A DNA stretch of 10,944 nt from JANMDU01 sp043755865 (GTDB lineage Bacteria > Pseudomonadota > Gammaproteobacteria > Burkholderiales > Burkholderiaceae_C). The stretch covers positions 1-10,944 of the forward strand of contig JAYUSD010000063.1 in NCBI GenBank assembly GCA_043755865.1. Direction: 5' to 3'. The position numbers were made by a program, and so were the translations under genes. Position 1 is the first letter of the stretch. Each line of letters opens with the position of its first letter. This document shows positions 5,545 through 10,944 of the stretch, piece by piece. The notes beneath the pieces are model-generated. The model had not been told where the DNA came from. It made no database searches and was given only the letters and a program-made list of their open reading frames with translations.

Positions 5545-7035
5545 ATGCATTTCATTCGTCACCTTCGCACTTTTGCTGTTTTCATCTTTGGAGCCATTGG
5601 CCTCTATGGCTGGGCGAATGCTCAGCCGCTGCCCAAAGAAGTTTTGCTGTCTTTGGCGAAAGCCGGCGTGCCAGCCTCGGCAGTGAGCGTGATCGTGCAG
5701 GCTTTGCCAGCCGCTAATGGCGCGGTGCCAAGCATAGCTGCCGAGCCGCTCATTAAGCATCGCGCAGAGGTCAGCGCCAATCCCGCTTCGGTCATGAAGC
5801 TGATCACCACTTATGCTGCACTTGATCAATTGGGCGCAGATTTCACTTGGAAGAATCGTGTGTACATTGATGGCACGCTGGAGAATGGCGTGTTGCAAGG
5901 CAGCTTGATCCTTCGCGGCAGCGGAGATCCTAAGCTGGTGCTCGAACGCATCGAGGAGCTGTTCAAAGCTGTGCAGGCAAGAGGTGTGCGCGAAATACGC
6001 GGCGATATCTTGCTTGATGCTCGAGTGTTTGATGTGGCGCATAAAAATCCGGCTGATTTTGACGATGAGCCACTGCGCCCGTACAACGCTGCGCCTGACG
6101 GATTGCTGCTCAATTTCAAAGCACTGATTTTTAACTTTTTGCCCGACGCCGCAAACAAGCGTGTGTTGCTGCGCGTAGATCCGCCGATTGCGGGCGTGGC
6201 GTTTCCCGCTGAGATCGCAGCGTCGTATGGCGCTTGTGGCGACTGGCGCGGTGGGCTACAAGCTGATTTTTCTTCTGCCGATCGCGTGACGTTCTCAGGG
6301 CGTTACCCGATTGCTTGCGGCGAAAAAGTCTGGCCGGTGGCTTATGTCGCGCCGCGCCAATACGCGGCGCGTGTGATCGATGCGATGTGGCGCAAATCGG
6401 GCGGCATTCTCACTGGTCAAGTCCGCGAAGAAGCTCTGCCGCGTACGGCGCGTTTGCTGTACACAGGCGAATCCTTGCCGCTCTCAGACATCATTGCCGA
6501 TGTCAATAAATTCTCTAACAACGTCATGGCGCAGCAAGTCTTCCTGACGCTATCGAATCAATTGCCCAAGCCCCAAGGTGCAGCTCTTGGTGCTGCGGGT
6601 CGCACGGGTAGCTTTGCAGCTTCCCAGCGCCACGCTGCTGCTTGGTGGAAAGCCCGCTTGCCAGATGTGGCAGCGCCCGTGATCGAAAATGGTTCTGGCT
6701 TGTCGCGCAAAGAGCGCAGCAGCGCTGCGGCGATCAATGCTTTGCTCCAACTCGCTGCGGCTAGCCCCAATGCGCAAGTGTTTGCTAACTCCATGGGCAT
6801 TGCAGGCATCGATGGCACAGTCGCTCGCATGAAAGAGCGCAATGGCAATTCAGCAGCGATTGGCCAAGCTCAACTCAAAACCGGCACTTTGCGCGATGTG
6901 ACAGCGATTGCCGGTTATGCCAATGCAACCAATGGCCAGCGCTACAGCTTGGCGGCGATCATTAACCATCCCAACGCGCCCGCCGCACGGCCTGCGCTGG
7001 ATGCGCTGGTAGAGTGGATCGTCAAACGGCCATAA
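5545..7035 (+). CDS. dacB: D-alanyl-D-alanine carboxypeptidase/endopeptidase, DacB (PBP4) family
   Basis: A 496-residue penicillin-binding protein of class C (MEROPS S13 type) that trims or cleaves peptidoglycan peptides in the periplasm. The N-terminus is a Sec signal peptide with likely cleavage after Ala26 (ANA|QP). The active-site triads are visible: SVMK at 82-85 (nucleophile Ser82, Lys85), SNN at 324-326 and KTG at 445-447. The inserted non-catalytic domains between the first two motifs contain RPYNAAPDGLLLN (178-190), usual for this family. ENGSGLSR at 381-388 is another family hallmark. Length matches E. coli DacB (about 477). The start at 5545 gives a good signal peptide, but no Shine-Dalgarno sequence sits at normal distance, and a GATAAT box ends 6 nt upstream. 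It diverges from corA, and repeat C follows its stop. Confidence 0.95.
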   Translation: MHFIRHLRTFAVFIFGAIGLYGWANAQPLPKEVLLSLAKAGVPASAVSVIVQALPAANGAVPSIAAEPLIKHRAEVSANPASVMKLITTYAALDQLGADFTWKNRVYIDGTLENGVLQGSLILRGSGDPKLVLERIEELFKAVQARGVREIRGDILLDARVFDVAHKNPADFDDEPLRPYNAAPDGLLLNFKALIFNFLPDAANKRVLLRVDPPIAGVAFPAEIAASYGACGDWRGGLQADFSSADRVTFSGRYPIACGEKVWPVAYVAPRQYAARVIDAMWRKSGGILTGQVREEALPRTARLLYTGESLPLSDIIADVNKFSNNVMAQQVFLTLSNQLPKPQGAALGAAGRTGSFAASQRHAAAWWKARLPDVAAPVIENGSGLSRKERSSAAAINALLQLAAASPNAQVFANSMGIAGIDGTVARMKERNGNSAAIGQAQLKTGTLRDVTAIAGYANATNGQRYSLAAIINHPNAPAARPALDALVEWIVKRP

Positions 7036-7050
7036 ATCGTGTTTCCCGCA

Positions 7051-7109
7051 GCATTTTTAAGCGATTTTGGCAGTTTGCCGGCGTATTTATTGCGCAAAGC
7101 GCTATTAAA
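7051..7109 (-). repeat. REP-like repeat, copy C
   Basis: On the minus strand this 59-nt unit reads as copy B: TTTAATAGCGC at its start, AATAAATACGCCGG in the middle and CTTAAAAATGC at the end. By hand the first 32 nt match B in 28 positions and the tail in 18 of 27. The first hairpin is a perfect GCGC-TTT-GCGC here, where B and A have GCG-N5-CGC, so base pairing is kept despite changes. It starts 16 nt after the dacB stop and ends 15 nt before the transporter start, filling almost the whole gap. Confidence 0.8.
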
Positions 7110-7124
7110 ATCATAGTAAACACC

Positions 7125-7379
7125 ATGAACCTCATCGATCTCATCGGCACATTCGCCGCCGTGCTCACGACTTGCAGTTTCCTACCGCAAGCCATCAAAA
7201 CCTTCCGCACCAAAGACGTGAGCGGTATTTCGCTGGCCATGTATGGTGCGTTCACTTGCGGTGTGGCGCTCTGGCTCGTTTATGGCGCGATGCTGGGCGC
7301 GTGGCCGATCATCATTGCCAACGCCGTGACCCTTACCTTGGCGCTCAGCATTTTCGTGATGAAACTGCGATACCGCTAG
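7125..7379 (+). CDS. SemiSWEET sugar transporter (PQ-loop/MtN3 family)
   Basis: An 84-residue inner-membrane protein with three predicted helices: about residues 3-24, 37-56 and 60-78. The first helix carries the PQ-loop signature TCSFLPQAIKTFRTKDVSGIS (17-37) with Pro22-Gln23. Length and three-helix plan match bacterial SemiSWEETs, which dimerise to form a passive transporter for mono- or disaccharides. The exact sugar cannot be read. ATG 7125 is chosen because the longer reading frame upstream runs back through repeat C and the dacB stop, and lacks hydrophobic logic. There is no strong Shine-Dalgarno sequence before the ATG. It could be read through from dacB, since no terminator separates them, but a functional link to dacB is not evident. 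Confidence 0.9.
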   Translation: MNLIDLIGTFAAVLTTCSFLPQAIKTFRTKDVSGISLAMYGAFTCGVALWLVYGAMLGAWPIIIANAVTLTLALSIFVMKLRYR

Positions 7380-7388
7380 CCATCGTTT

Positions 7389-7420
7389 GCTAGGCCGCTA
7401 CCCGCTGGCTAGGCCGTTAC
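7389..7420 (+). repeat. Pair of 13-nt direct repeats, 19-nt period
   Basis: GCTAGGCCGCTAC (7389-7401) and GCTAGGCCGTTAC (7408-7420) differ at one position and start 19 nt apart. A partial third unit, CTAGGCGGG, follows at 7423-7431. A GCTAGC overlapping the transporter's stop codon (7375-7380) precedes them. They lie in the 188-nt leader region before the SGNH hydrolase gene. They may be short tandem-duplication remnants or binding sites; nothing chooses between these. Confidence 0.55.
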
Positions 7421-7523
7421 TTCTAGGCGGGCAAAACTGCAGCGGTTCTGGAGTGTCTTATCTAAGCCACCTCAGTGATAACCCCCTTCTACTGAAGGTT
7501 ACTTCGGCTTACGATAACACTTT

Positions 7524-7543
7524 AAACGAACGGTCGTTCTTTT
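7524..7543. promoter_or_regulatory. 20-bp palindrome, candidate operator of the hydrolase-ompW unit
   Basis: AAACGAACG (7524-7532) and CGTTCTTTT (7535-7543) are inverted copies in eight of nine positions around a central GT. The inner GAACG-GT-CGTTC is perfect. The form resembles operators of many TetR-family repressors, including those responding to acyl-CoAs, by general knowledge. No TetR gene is in the window. It ends 24 nt before the SGNH hydrolase ATG, so binding would interfere with transcription or early elongation. The adjoining T run makes a weak terminator a less likely alternative, because a 2-nt loop is too tight. Confidence 0.45.
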
Positions 7544-7567
7544 TTGTACTAGCAGGAGTATTCAAGC

Positions 7568-8746
7568 ATGAAGAAATTCAAATGGTTGGTAGGTGCGGCA
7601 GTTGCCGCAGCTTTGGTGGCGGGTTGCGGTGGCGGTGGATCTAGCAGCGGCACGTCTGTTGTCAAATTCAGCAAAATGGTTTCTTTTGGCGATAGCCTGA
7701 GCGATACCGGCGCTTTTGCTGTGGGCAGTGTTGCGTTGTTGGGTGGCGGCCGTTACACGGTGAATTCGGGCAGCCAAGCCGCTCCGACCAAGATTTGGGT
7801 GGATTTGCTAAGCGCGCAATTGGGTGTACCTGTGCCATGCTCCGCGATTCGCGGCTTAGAGTCGCGCGCACCATTTGGTGCGCCAGTGGCAGTGACCACC
7901 ACCGCAGGGTGCAATAACTACGCCCAAGGCGGCTCGCGTGTGATCAACCCGATTGGCCCTGCTAACAAAGCTTTGCCAGATGCGCTAGGTGGTGCAGTGG
8001 GCCAGCTGACGCATCCTGTGACGCAGCAAATTGCCACGCACTTGGCGGCTAACAGTGGCACTTTTGCGGCTACGGATTTAATCACTATATTTGCCGGAGG
8101 TAATGATATTTTCATGAACGGTGGAGCGGTGGGCGCAGCGGCTGGCGGAGGCGCTGGCGCTGTGGGCGCGGCAGTCATTGCAGGTTGGACGAACGGCGCT
8201 GATGCCTTGGCTGCCACATTGGCCGCTGGCGGAGCAGCCGCGCAGGGCGCAGCTGCTCAGCAAGCAATTGCAACCATGACGCAAGCGGGCACAGTGTTGG
8301 CCGGACAAGTCGCTACACAAATCGTTGGTAAAGGTGCGAAATATGTAGTGGTCGTCAATTTGCCTGACTTGGCCTCCACGCCGAATGGCTTAGAGAATCC
8401 AGCATCTGCGCCCTTTGCCAACCAAATGGTGCAAGCATTCAATGGCGCACTCACGGCGGGCTTGGCAGGTGTTTCTGGTGTCATCATTGTTGATGCGTAC
8501 ACCACCAGCATTGATCAGTTTAAAAACCCCGCCAACTACGGCGCGACCAACACAACGAGCCGAGCTTGCAAACGCTTGCCTGAAAATGTGCTGAACGGTG
8601 CATCGTTGGTTTGTAATGTAGGTAACACCATTGCAGGCGATGTCTCGCGCTATGTGTTTGCCGATGATGTGCATCCAACTCCCTACGGCCATCAACTATT
8701 AGGCCAATTGATTGCACGTAGCTTGATCCGCGCAGGCTGGCTCTAA
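7568..8746 (+). CDS. SGNH/GDSL-family lipoprotein hydrolase (esterase/phospholipase-like)
   Basis: A 392-residue predicted lipoprotein. The signal peptide ends in the lipobox LVAG|C with Cys20 as the lipidated residue, followed by a Gly/Ser linker. SGNH motifs occur in order: block I FGDSLSDTG at 40-48 with nucleophile Ser43; the block II glycine in NYAQGGSRV (about Gly121); block III GGND at 177-180 with Asn179; and block V DDVHPT with Asp366 and His369. This matches GDSL esterases and lecithinase-like enzymes, so an ester or lipid substrate in the periplasm or at the outer membrane is inferred. Residues about 185-232, just after block III, are almost all Gly and Ala and look like low-complexity expansion. 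AGGAG (7554-7558) precedes ATG by 9 nt. OmpW follows after 21 nt. Two pairs of cysteines (91/115 and 334/349) could form disulfides. Confidence 0.93.
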   Translation: MKKFKWLVGAAVAAALVAGCGGGGSSSGTSVVKFSKMVSFGDSLSDTGAFAVGSVALLGGGRYTVNSGSQAAPTKIWVDLLSAQLGVPVPCSAIRGLESRAPFGAPVAVTTTAGCNNYAQGGSRVINPIGPANKALPDALGGAVGQLTHPVTQQIATHLAANSGTFAATDLITIFAGGNDIFMNGGAVGAAAGGGAGAVGAAVIAGWTNGADALAATLAAGGAAAQGAAAQQAIATMTQAGTVLAGQVATQIVGKGAKYVVVVNLPDLASTPNGLENPASAPFANQMVQAFNGALTAGLAGVSGVIIVDAYTTSIDQFKNPANYGATNTTSRACKRLPENVLNGASLVCNVGNTIAGDVSRYVFADDVHPTPYGHQLLGQLIARSLIRAGWL

Positions 8747-8767
8747 TTTTTTCACAAGGCAATCATT

Positions 8768-9427
8768 ATGAAAACAACACGAATTTTGGCTTGTGCACTA
8801 CTTGCTTGCGCCAGCAGCGCGACATGGGCGCAAAAAGCAGGCACTTGGAGCGCCTCAGTGGGCATCACGCATATTGCACCGGATGTCACCAGCGGGGTAT
8901 TGACTGGCACGCCGGGCGCAACCATCGATGTCAACAGCAATACGCAGATCACCGGTGCGGTGAACTATGCATTCACCGACAACCTAGCTTTGCATTTCCC
9001 ATTGGGTTTTGGCTTCAAACACAAACTCAGCGGCACAGGCTTTGCTGCTGGCGCTGGCGTATTAGCGACCACCAAGGCATTGCCAATCACTGTGATCGGG
9101 CAATACCGGTTTGGCGCTGCAAACGCCACACTGCGGCCCTACGTTGGTGGCGGCTTGGCCTATACGATGTTTAACAGCACCAAGGGCACGGCTGCGCTGA
9201 CTTCGCTCACCAATCTGGGAGGGGTGCCGACCACGCTCAAGCTCGCCAACAAACTTTCGCCTGTGATTCAGTTGGGCGCCAGCTATTCAATTAACGAGCG
9301 CTGGTACGTAGATGGCAGCTATACCAAACTCTTCCTTAAAACTCGAGCGACACTATCCACGGGGCAAACGCAAGATGCAACGCTGAACCCCGATGGCTTC
9401 ACCTTCCAAGTCGGCTACAAATTCTGA
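8768..9427 (+). CDS. ompW: OmpW-family outer-membrane protein
   Basis: A 219-residue outer-membrane beta-barrel protein. The signal peptide is cleaved probably after Ala21 (ATWA|QK). The mature part shows OmpW features: an early WSASVGITHIAPD segment, a TDNLALHFPLGFGFKHKLSG region, RPYVGGGLAYTMF, and a C-terminal ...FTFQVGYKF ending in Phe, the usual signal for the BAM assembly machine. E. coli OmpW is an eight-stranded barrel of about 212 residues with a hydrophobic channel for small nonpolar molecules, so a similar role is likely. It starts 21 nt after the SGNH hydrolase stop, with AAGG as a modest Shine-Dalgarno sequence. It is followed by a good terminator, so the pair is one transcription unit. 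A lipid-ester hydrolase beside a hydrophobic-solute porin suggests joint handling of lipophilic compounds, as an inference only. Confidence 0.9.
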   Translation: MKTTRILACALLACASSATWAQKAGTWSASVGITHIAPDVTSGVLTGTPGATIDVNSNTQITGAVNYAFTDNLALHFPLGFGFKHKLSGTGFAAGAGVLATTKALPITVIGQYRFGAANATLRPYVGGGLAYTMFNSTKGTAALTSLTNLGGVPTTLKLANKLSPVIQLGASYSINERWYVDGSYTKLFLKTRATLSTGQTQDATLNPDGFTFQVGYKF

Positions 9428-9450
9428 TTATCCTCAAGCGCTTTCGCGCC

Positions 9451-9484
9451 AAGCCGCCCGTTCACCTGAGCTGGCGGCTTTTTT
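9451..9484 (+). terminator. Rho-independent terminator after ompW
   Basis: AAGCCGCC (9451-9458) pairs perfectly with GGCGGCTT (9473-9480) around a 14-nt loop, and six T residues span 9479-9484. It lies 24 nt after the ompW stop and separates the hydrolase-ompW unit from fba. Confidence 0.85.
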
Positions 9485-9569
9485 CATGGTCTCCGGTAAA
9501 ATTGCGCGAGTTACAAGCCAGTTACCAAACCCGACCTGGCAAGCATTTTTATCATTCCCGGAGTTATCT

Positions 9570-10634
9570 ATGGCCCTCGTTTCCATGCGCGAGCTGCTCG
9601 ATCATGCAGCCCTCAACAACTACGGTATTCCAGCGTTTAACGTTAACAACCTAGAGCAAGTACAAGCCGTGATGGAGGCCGCTCACGAGGTGGGCGCACC
9701 GGTGATCTTGCAGGCCAGCGCGGGCGCGCGCAAGTATGCGGGGGAGGCGTTTATTAAGCACTTGATCTCGGCGGCGATTGAGGCTTATCCGCACATTCCG
9801 TTGGTAATGCATCAAGACCACGGTCAAAGCCCTGATGTGTGCCAGGGGGCGATCAACCTGGGCTTCAGCTCGGTGATGATGGATGGCTCGCTTGAAGGTG
9901 ATGGCAAGACGATTGCCAGTTATGAATACAACGTCGAAGTCACACGCAAAGTGGTCGACATGGCGCATAAGACGGGCGTGACGGTGGAGGGCGAACTCGG
10001 CTGCTTGGGGTCGCTGGAGACCATGAAGGGGGACAAGGAAGACGGCCACGGCACCGAGGCGACGATGACCATGGAGCAATTGCTGACCGACCCCGAGCAG
10101 GCCGCAGATTTTGTAAAACGCACCCAACTCGACGCGCTGGCCATCGCCATCGGCACCAGCCACGGCGCGTACAAATTCACCCGCAAGCCTACTGGCGACA
10201 TTTTGGCGATTGAGCGCATCAAGCAGATCAACAAACGCATTCCCAACACGCATTTGGTGATGCATGGCTCAAGCAGCGTGCCGCAGGATTTGCTGGCCAT
10301 CATCAATGAGTACGGCGGCAACATGCGCGAGACGTATGGCGTGCCGGTGGAAGAGATTCAAAAGGCGATTCAATTTGGCGTGCGCAAAATCAATATCGAC
10401 ACCGATATCCGCCTGGCGATGACCGCTGCCGTGCGCAAATTCATGGCGCAAAACCCCGACAAATTCGACATGCGCGACTGGCTTAAACCGGCGCGTGAGG
10501 CGGCCAAGCAAATCTGCAAACAGCGCTACCAGCAGTTTGGCTGCGAAGGGCAGGGCGGCAAAATCAAGGGGCACAGTTTGCAAGTGGTGGCGGGGCAGTA
10601 CTCGCGGGGCGAGTTGGCGCAGGTGGTGCAGTAA
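9570..10634 (+). CDS. fba: Fructose-1,6-bisphosphate aldolase, class II
   Basis: A 354-residue cytoplasmic zinc enzyme that cleaves fructose-1,6-bisphosphate to glyceraldehyde-3-phosphate and dihydroxyacetone phosphate, serving glycolysis and gluconeogenesis (and the Calvin cycle where present). HQDHG at 81-85 supplies catalytic Asp83 and zinc ligand His84. EGELG is at 140-144, GTSHG with zinc ligand His198 at 195-199, HGSSSV with His232 at 232-237, and the phosphate/substrate motif NIDTD at 275-279. The length and the EDGHGTEA loop (157-164) suggest the longer class II subtype common in Burkholderiales. The frame is open further upstream through the ompW terminator, so ATG 9570, with GGAG at 9560-9563, is the sound start. 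It has its own terminator, and purC follows, an order common in Burkholderiales. Confidence 0.97.
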   Translation: MALVSMRELLDHAALNNYGIPAFNVNNLEQVQAVMEAAHEVGAPVILQASAGARKYAGEAFIKHLISAAIEAYPHIPLVMHQDHGQSPDVCQGAINLGFSSVMMDGSLEGDGKTIASYEYNVEVTRKVVDMAHKTGVTVEGELGCLGSLETMKGDKEDGHGTEATMTMEQLLTDPEQAADFVKRTQLDALAIAIGTSHGAYKFTRKPTGDILAIERIKQINKRIPNTHLVMHGSSSVPQDLLAIINEYGGNMRETYGVPVEEIQKAIQFGVRKINIDTDIRLAMTAAVRKFMAQNPDKFDMRDWLKPAREAAKQICKQRYQQFGCEGQGGKIKGHSLQVVAGQYSRGELAQVVQ

Positions 10635-10673
10635 AGGATGAAGGGGCTGAGATAATCGGCTCGAATACTCTGC

Positions 10674-10701
10674 AGCCCGCTGACGATTCAGCGGGCTTTT
10701 T
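10674..10701 (+). terminator. Rho-independent terminator between fba and purC
   Basis: AGCCCGCTGA (10674-10683) pairs perfectly with TCAGCGGGCT (10688-10697) around a CGAT loop, followed by a T run to 10701 and a second T run to 10709. It ends 38 nt before the purC ATG, so purC needs read-through or its own promoter in a short space. Confidence 0.92.
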
Positions 10702-10739
10702 GCTTTTTTGGGAAAACCCAATCGTCACATGACCGTCGC

Positions 10740-10944
10740 ATGACCGCTTCACTGCACACCTCCACGCTAACGTCGCTGCCTCTCTTGGCGCGAGGCAAAG
10801 TCCGCGACAACTACGCCGTCGGTACCGACCGCATTTTGATGGTCGCCAGCGACCGTTTGAGCGCGTTTGACGTGATCATGGGCGAGCCGATTCCGGGCAA
10901 AGGCGCGCTGCTCACGCAAATGGCGCTGTTCTGGTTCGACAAGC
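10740..10944 (+). CDS. purC: SAICAR synthase, 5' part (cut by window end)
   Basis: The first 68 codons of phosphoribosylaminoimidazole-succinocarboxamide synthase, which joins CAIR and aspartate with ATP in purine synthesis. Visible family motifs are ARGKVRDNYAVG (the nucleotide-binding GKVRD) at about residues 17-28 and ASDRLSAFDV at about 36-45, followed by PIPGKGALLTQMALFWF. The frame is intact to the window edge. ATG 10740 gives a normal N-terminus for the longer proteobacterial form; no clear Shine-Dalgarno sequence precedes it. An 11-nt-offset ATG at 10729 opens a four-codon frame (MTVA) whose TGA overlaps this ATG. Confidence 0.93.
   Translation, partial: MTASLHTSTLTSLPLLARGKVRDNYAVGTDRILMVASDRLSAFDVIMGEPIPGKGALLTQMALFWFDK

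Noticed and set aside
9518..9541. GCCAG...CTGGC inverted repeat before fba as an operator
   Set aside because: Arms are only 5 bp with a 14-nt gap, expected by chance at this GC content.
9393..9569. Upstream extension of fba
   Set aside because: The in-frame region overlaps the ompW 3' end and its terminator; ATG 9570 has a good GGAG and the usual N-terminus.

Overview
The window looks like chromosomal housekeeping DNA from a betaproteobacterium of the order Burkholderiales, plausibly near Comamonadaceae. The grounds are the order class II fructose-bisphosphate aldolase then purC, the protein styles (Crp/Fnr regulator divergent from an acyl-CoA ligase, SGNH lipoprotein beside an OmpW porin), moderate-to-high GC by eye, and small palindromic repeats at gene 3' ends. 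No plasmid, phage, transposase, CRISPR array or RNA gene is visible.

Layout. Positions 1-73 hold a strong inverted repeat. A long-chain-type acyl-CoA ligase (92-2035, minus) is transcribed away from a Crp/Fnr-type regulator (2166-2897, plus); a 24-bp palindrome between them is a good candidate operator. The regulator is followed after 1 nt by an RluF-like 23S rRNA pseudouridine synthase (2899-3777). Next comes about 600 nt without a credible gene, packed with repeats: two copies, in opposite orientation, of a structured element (S1, S2) whose inner core is conserved while its long outer inverted arms differ, flanked by two copies of a smaller REP-like repeat (A, B). A CorA-family Mg2+ transporter (4380-5369, minus) and a periplasmic D-Ala-D-Ala carboxypeptidase of the DacB/PBP4 family (5545-7035, plus) share a divergent intergenic region. 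A third REP-like copy (C) lies between dacB and a SemiSWEET sugar transporter (7125-7379). A lipoprotein SGNH/GDSL hydrolase (7568-8746) and an OmpW-family porin (8768-9427) form a two-gene unit preceded by a palindromic operator candidate and closed by a terminator. Then come fba (9570-10634), its terminator, and the start of purC, cut by the window end.

How the genes work together. Most are independent functions: fatty or aromatic acid activation with its presumed regulator, rRNA modification, ion transport, cell-wall remodelling, sugar transport, outer-membrane lipid/ester handling, glycolysis/gluconeogenesis and purine synthesis. The least explained part is 3778-4379. Its S1/S2 pair fits either a mobile core inserted into pre-existing hairpins or a structured element whose arms co-vary. 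I cannot tell from one window whether it is a known repeat family.
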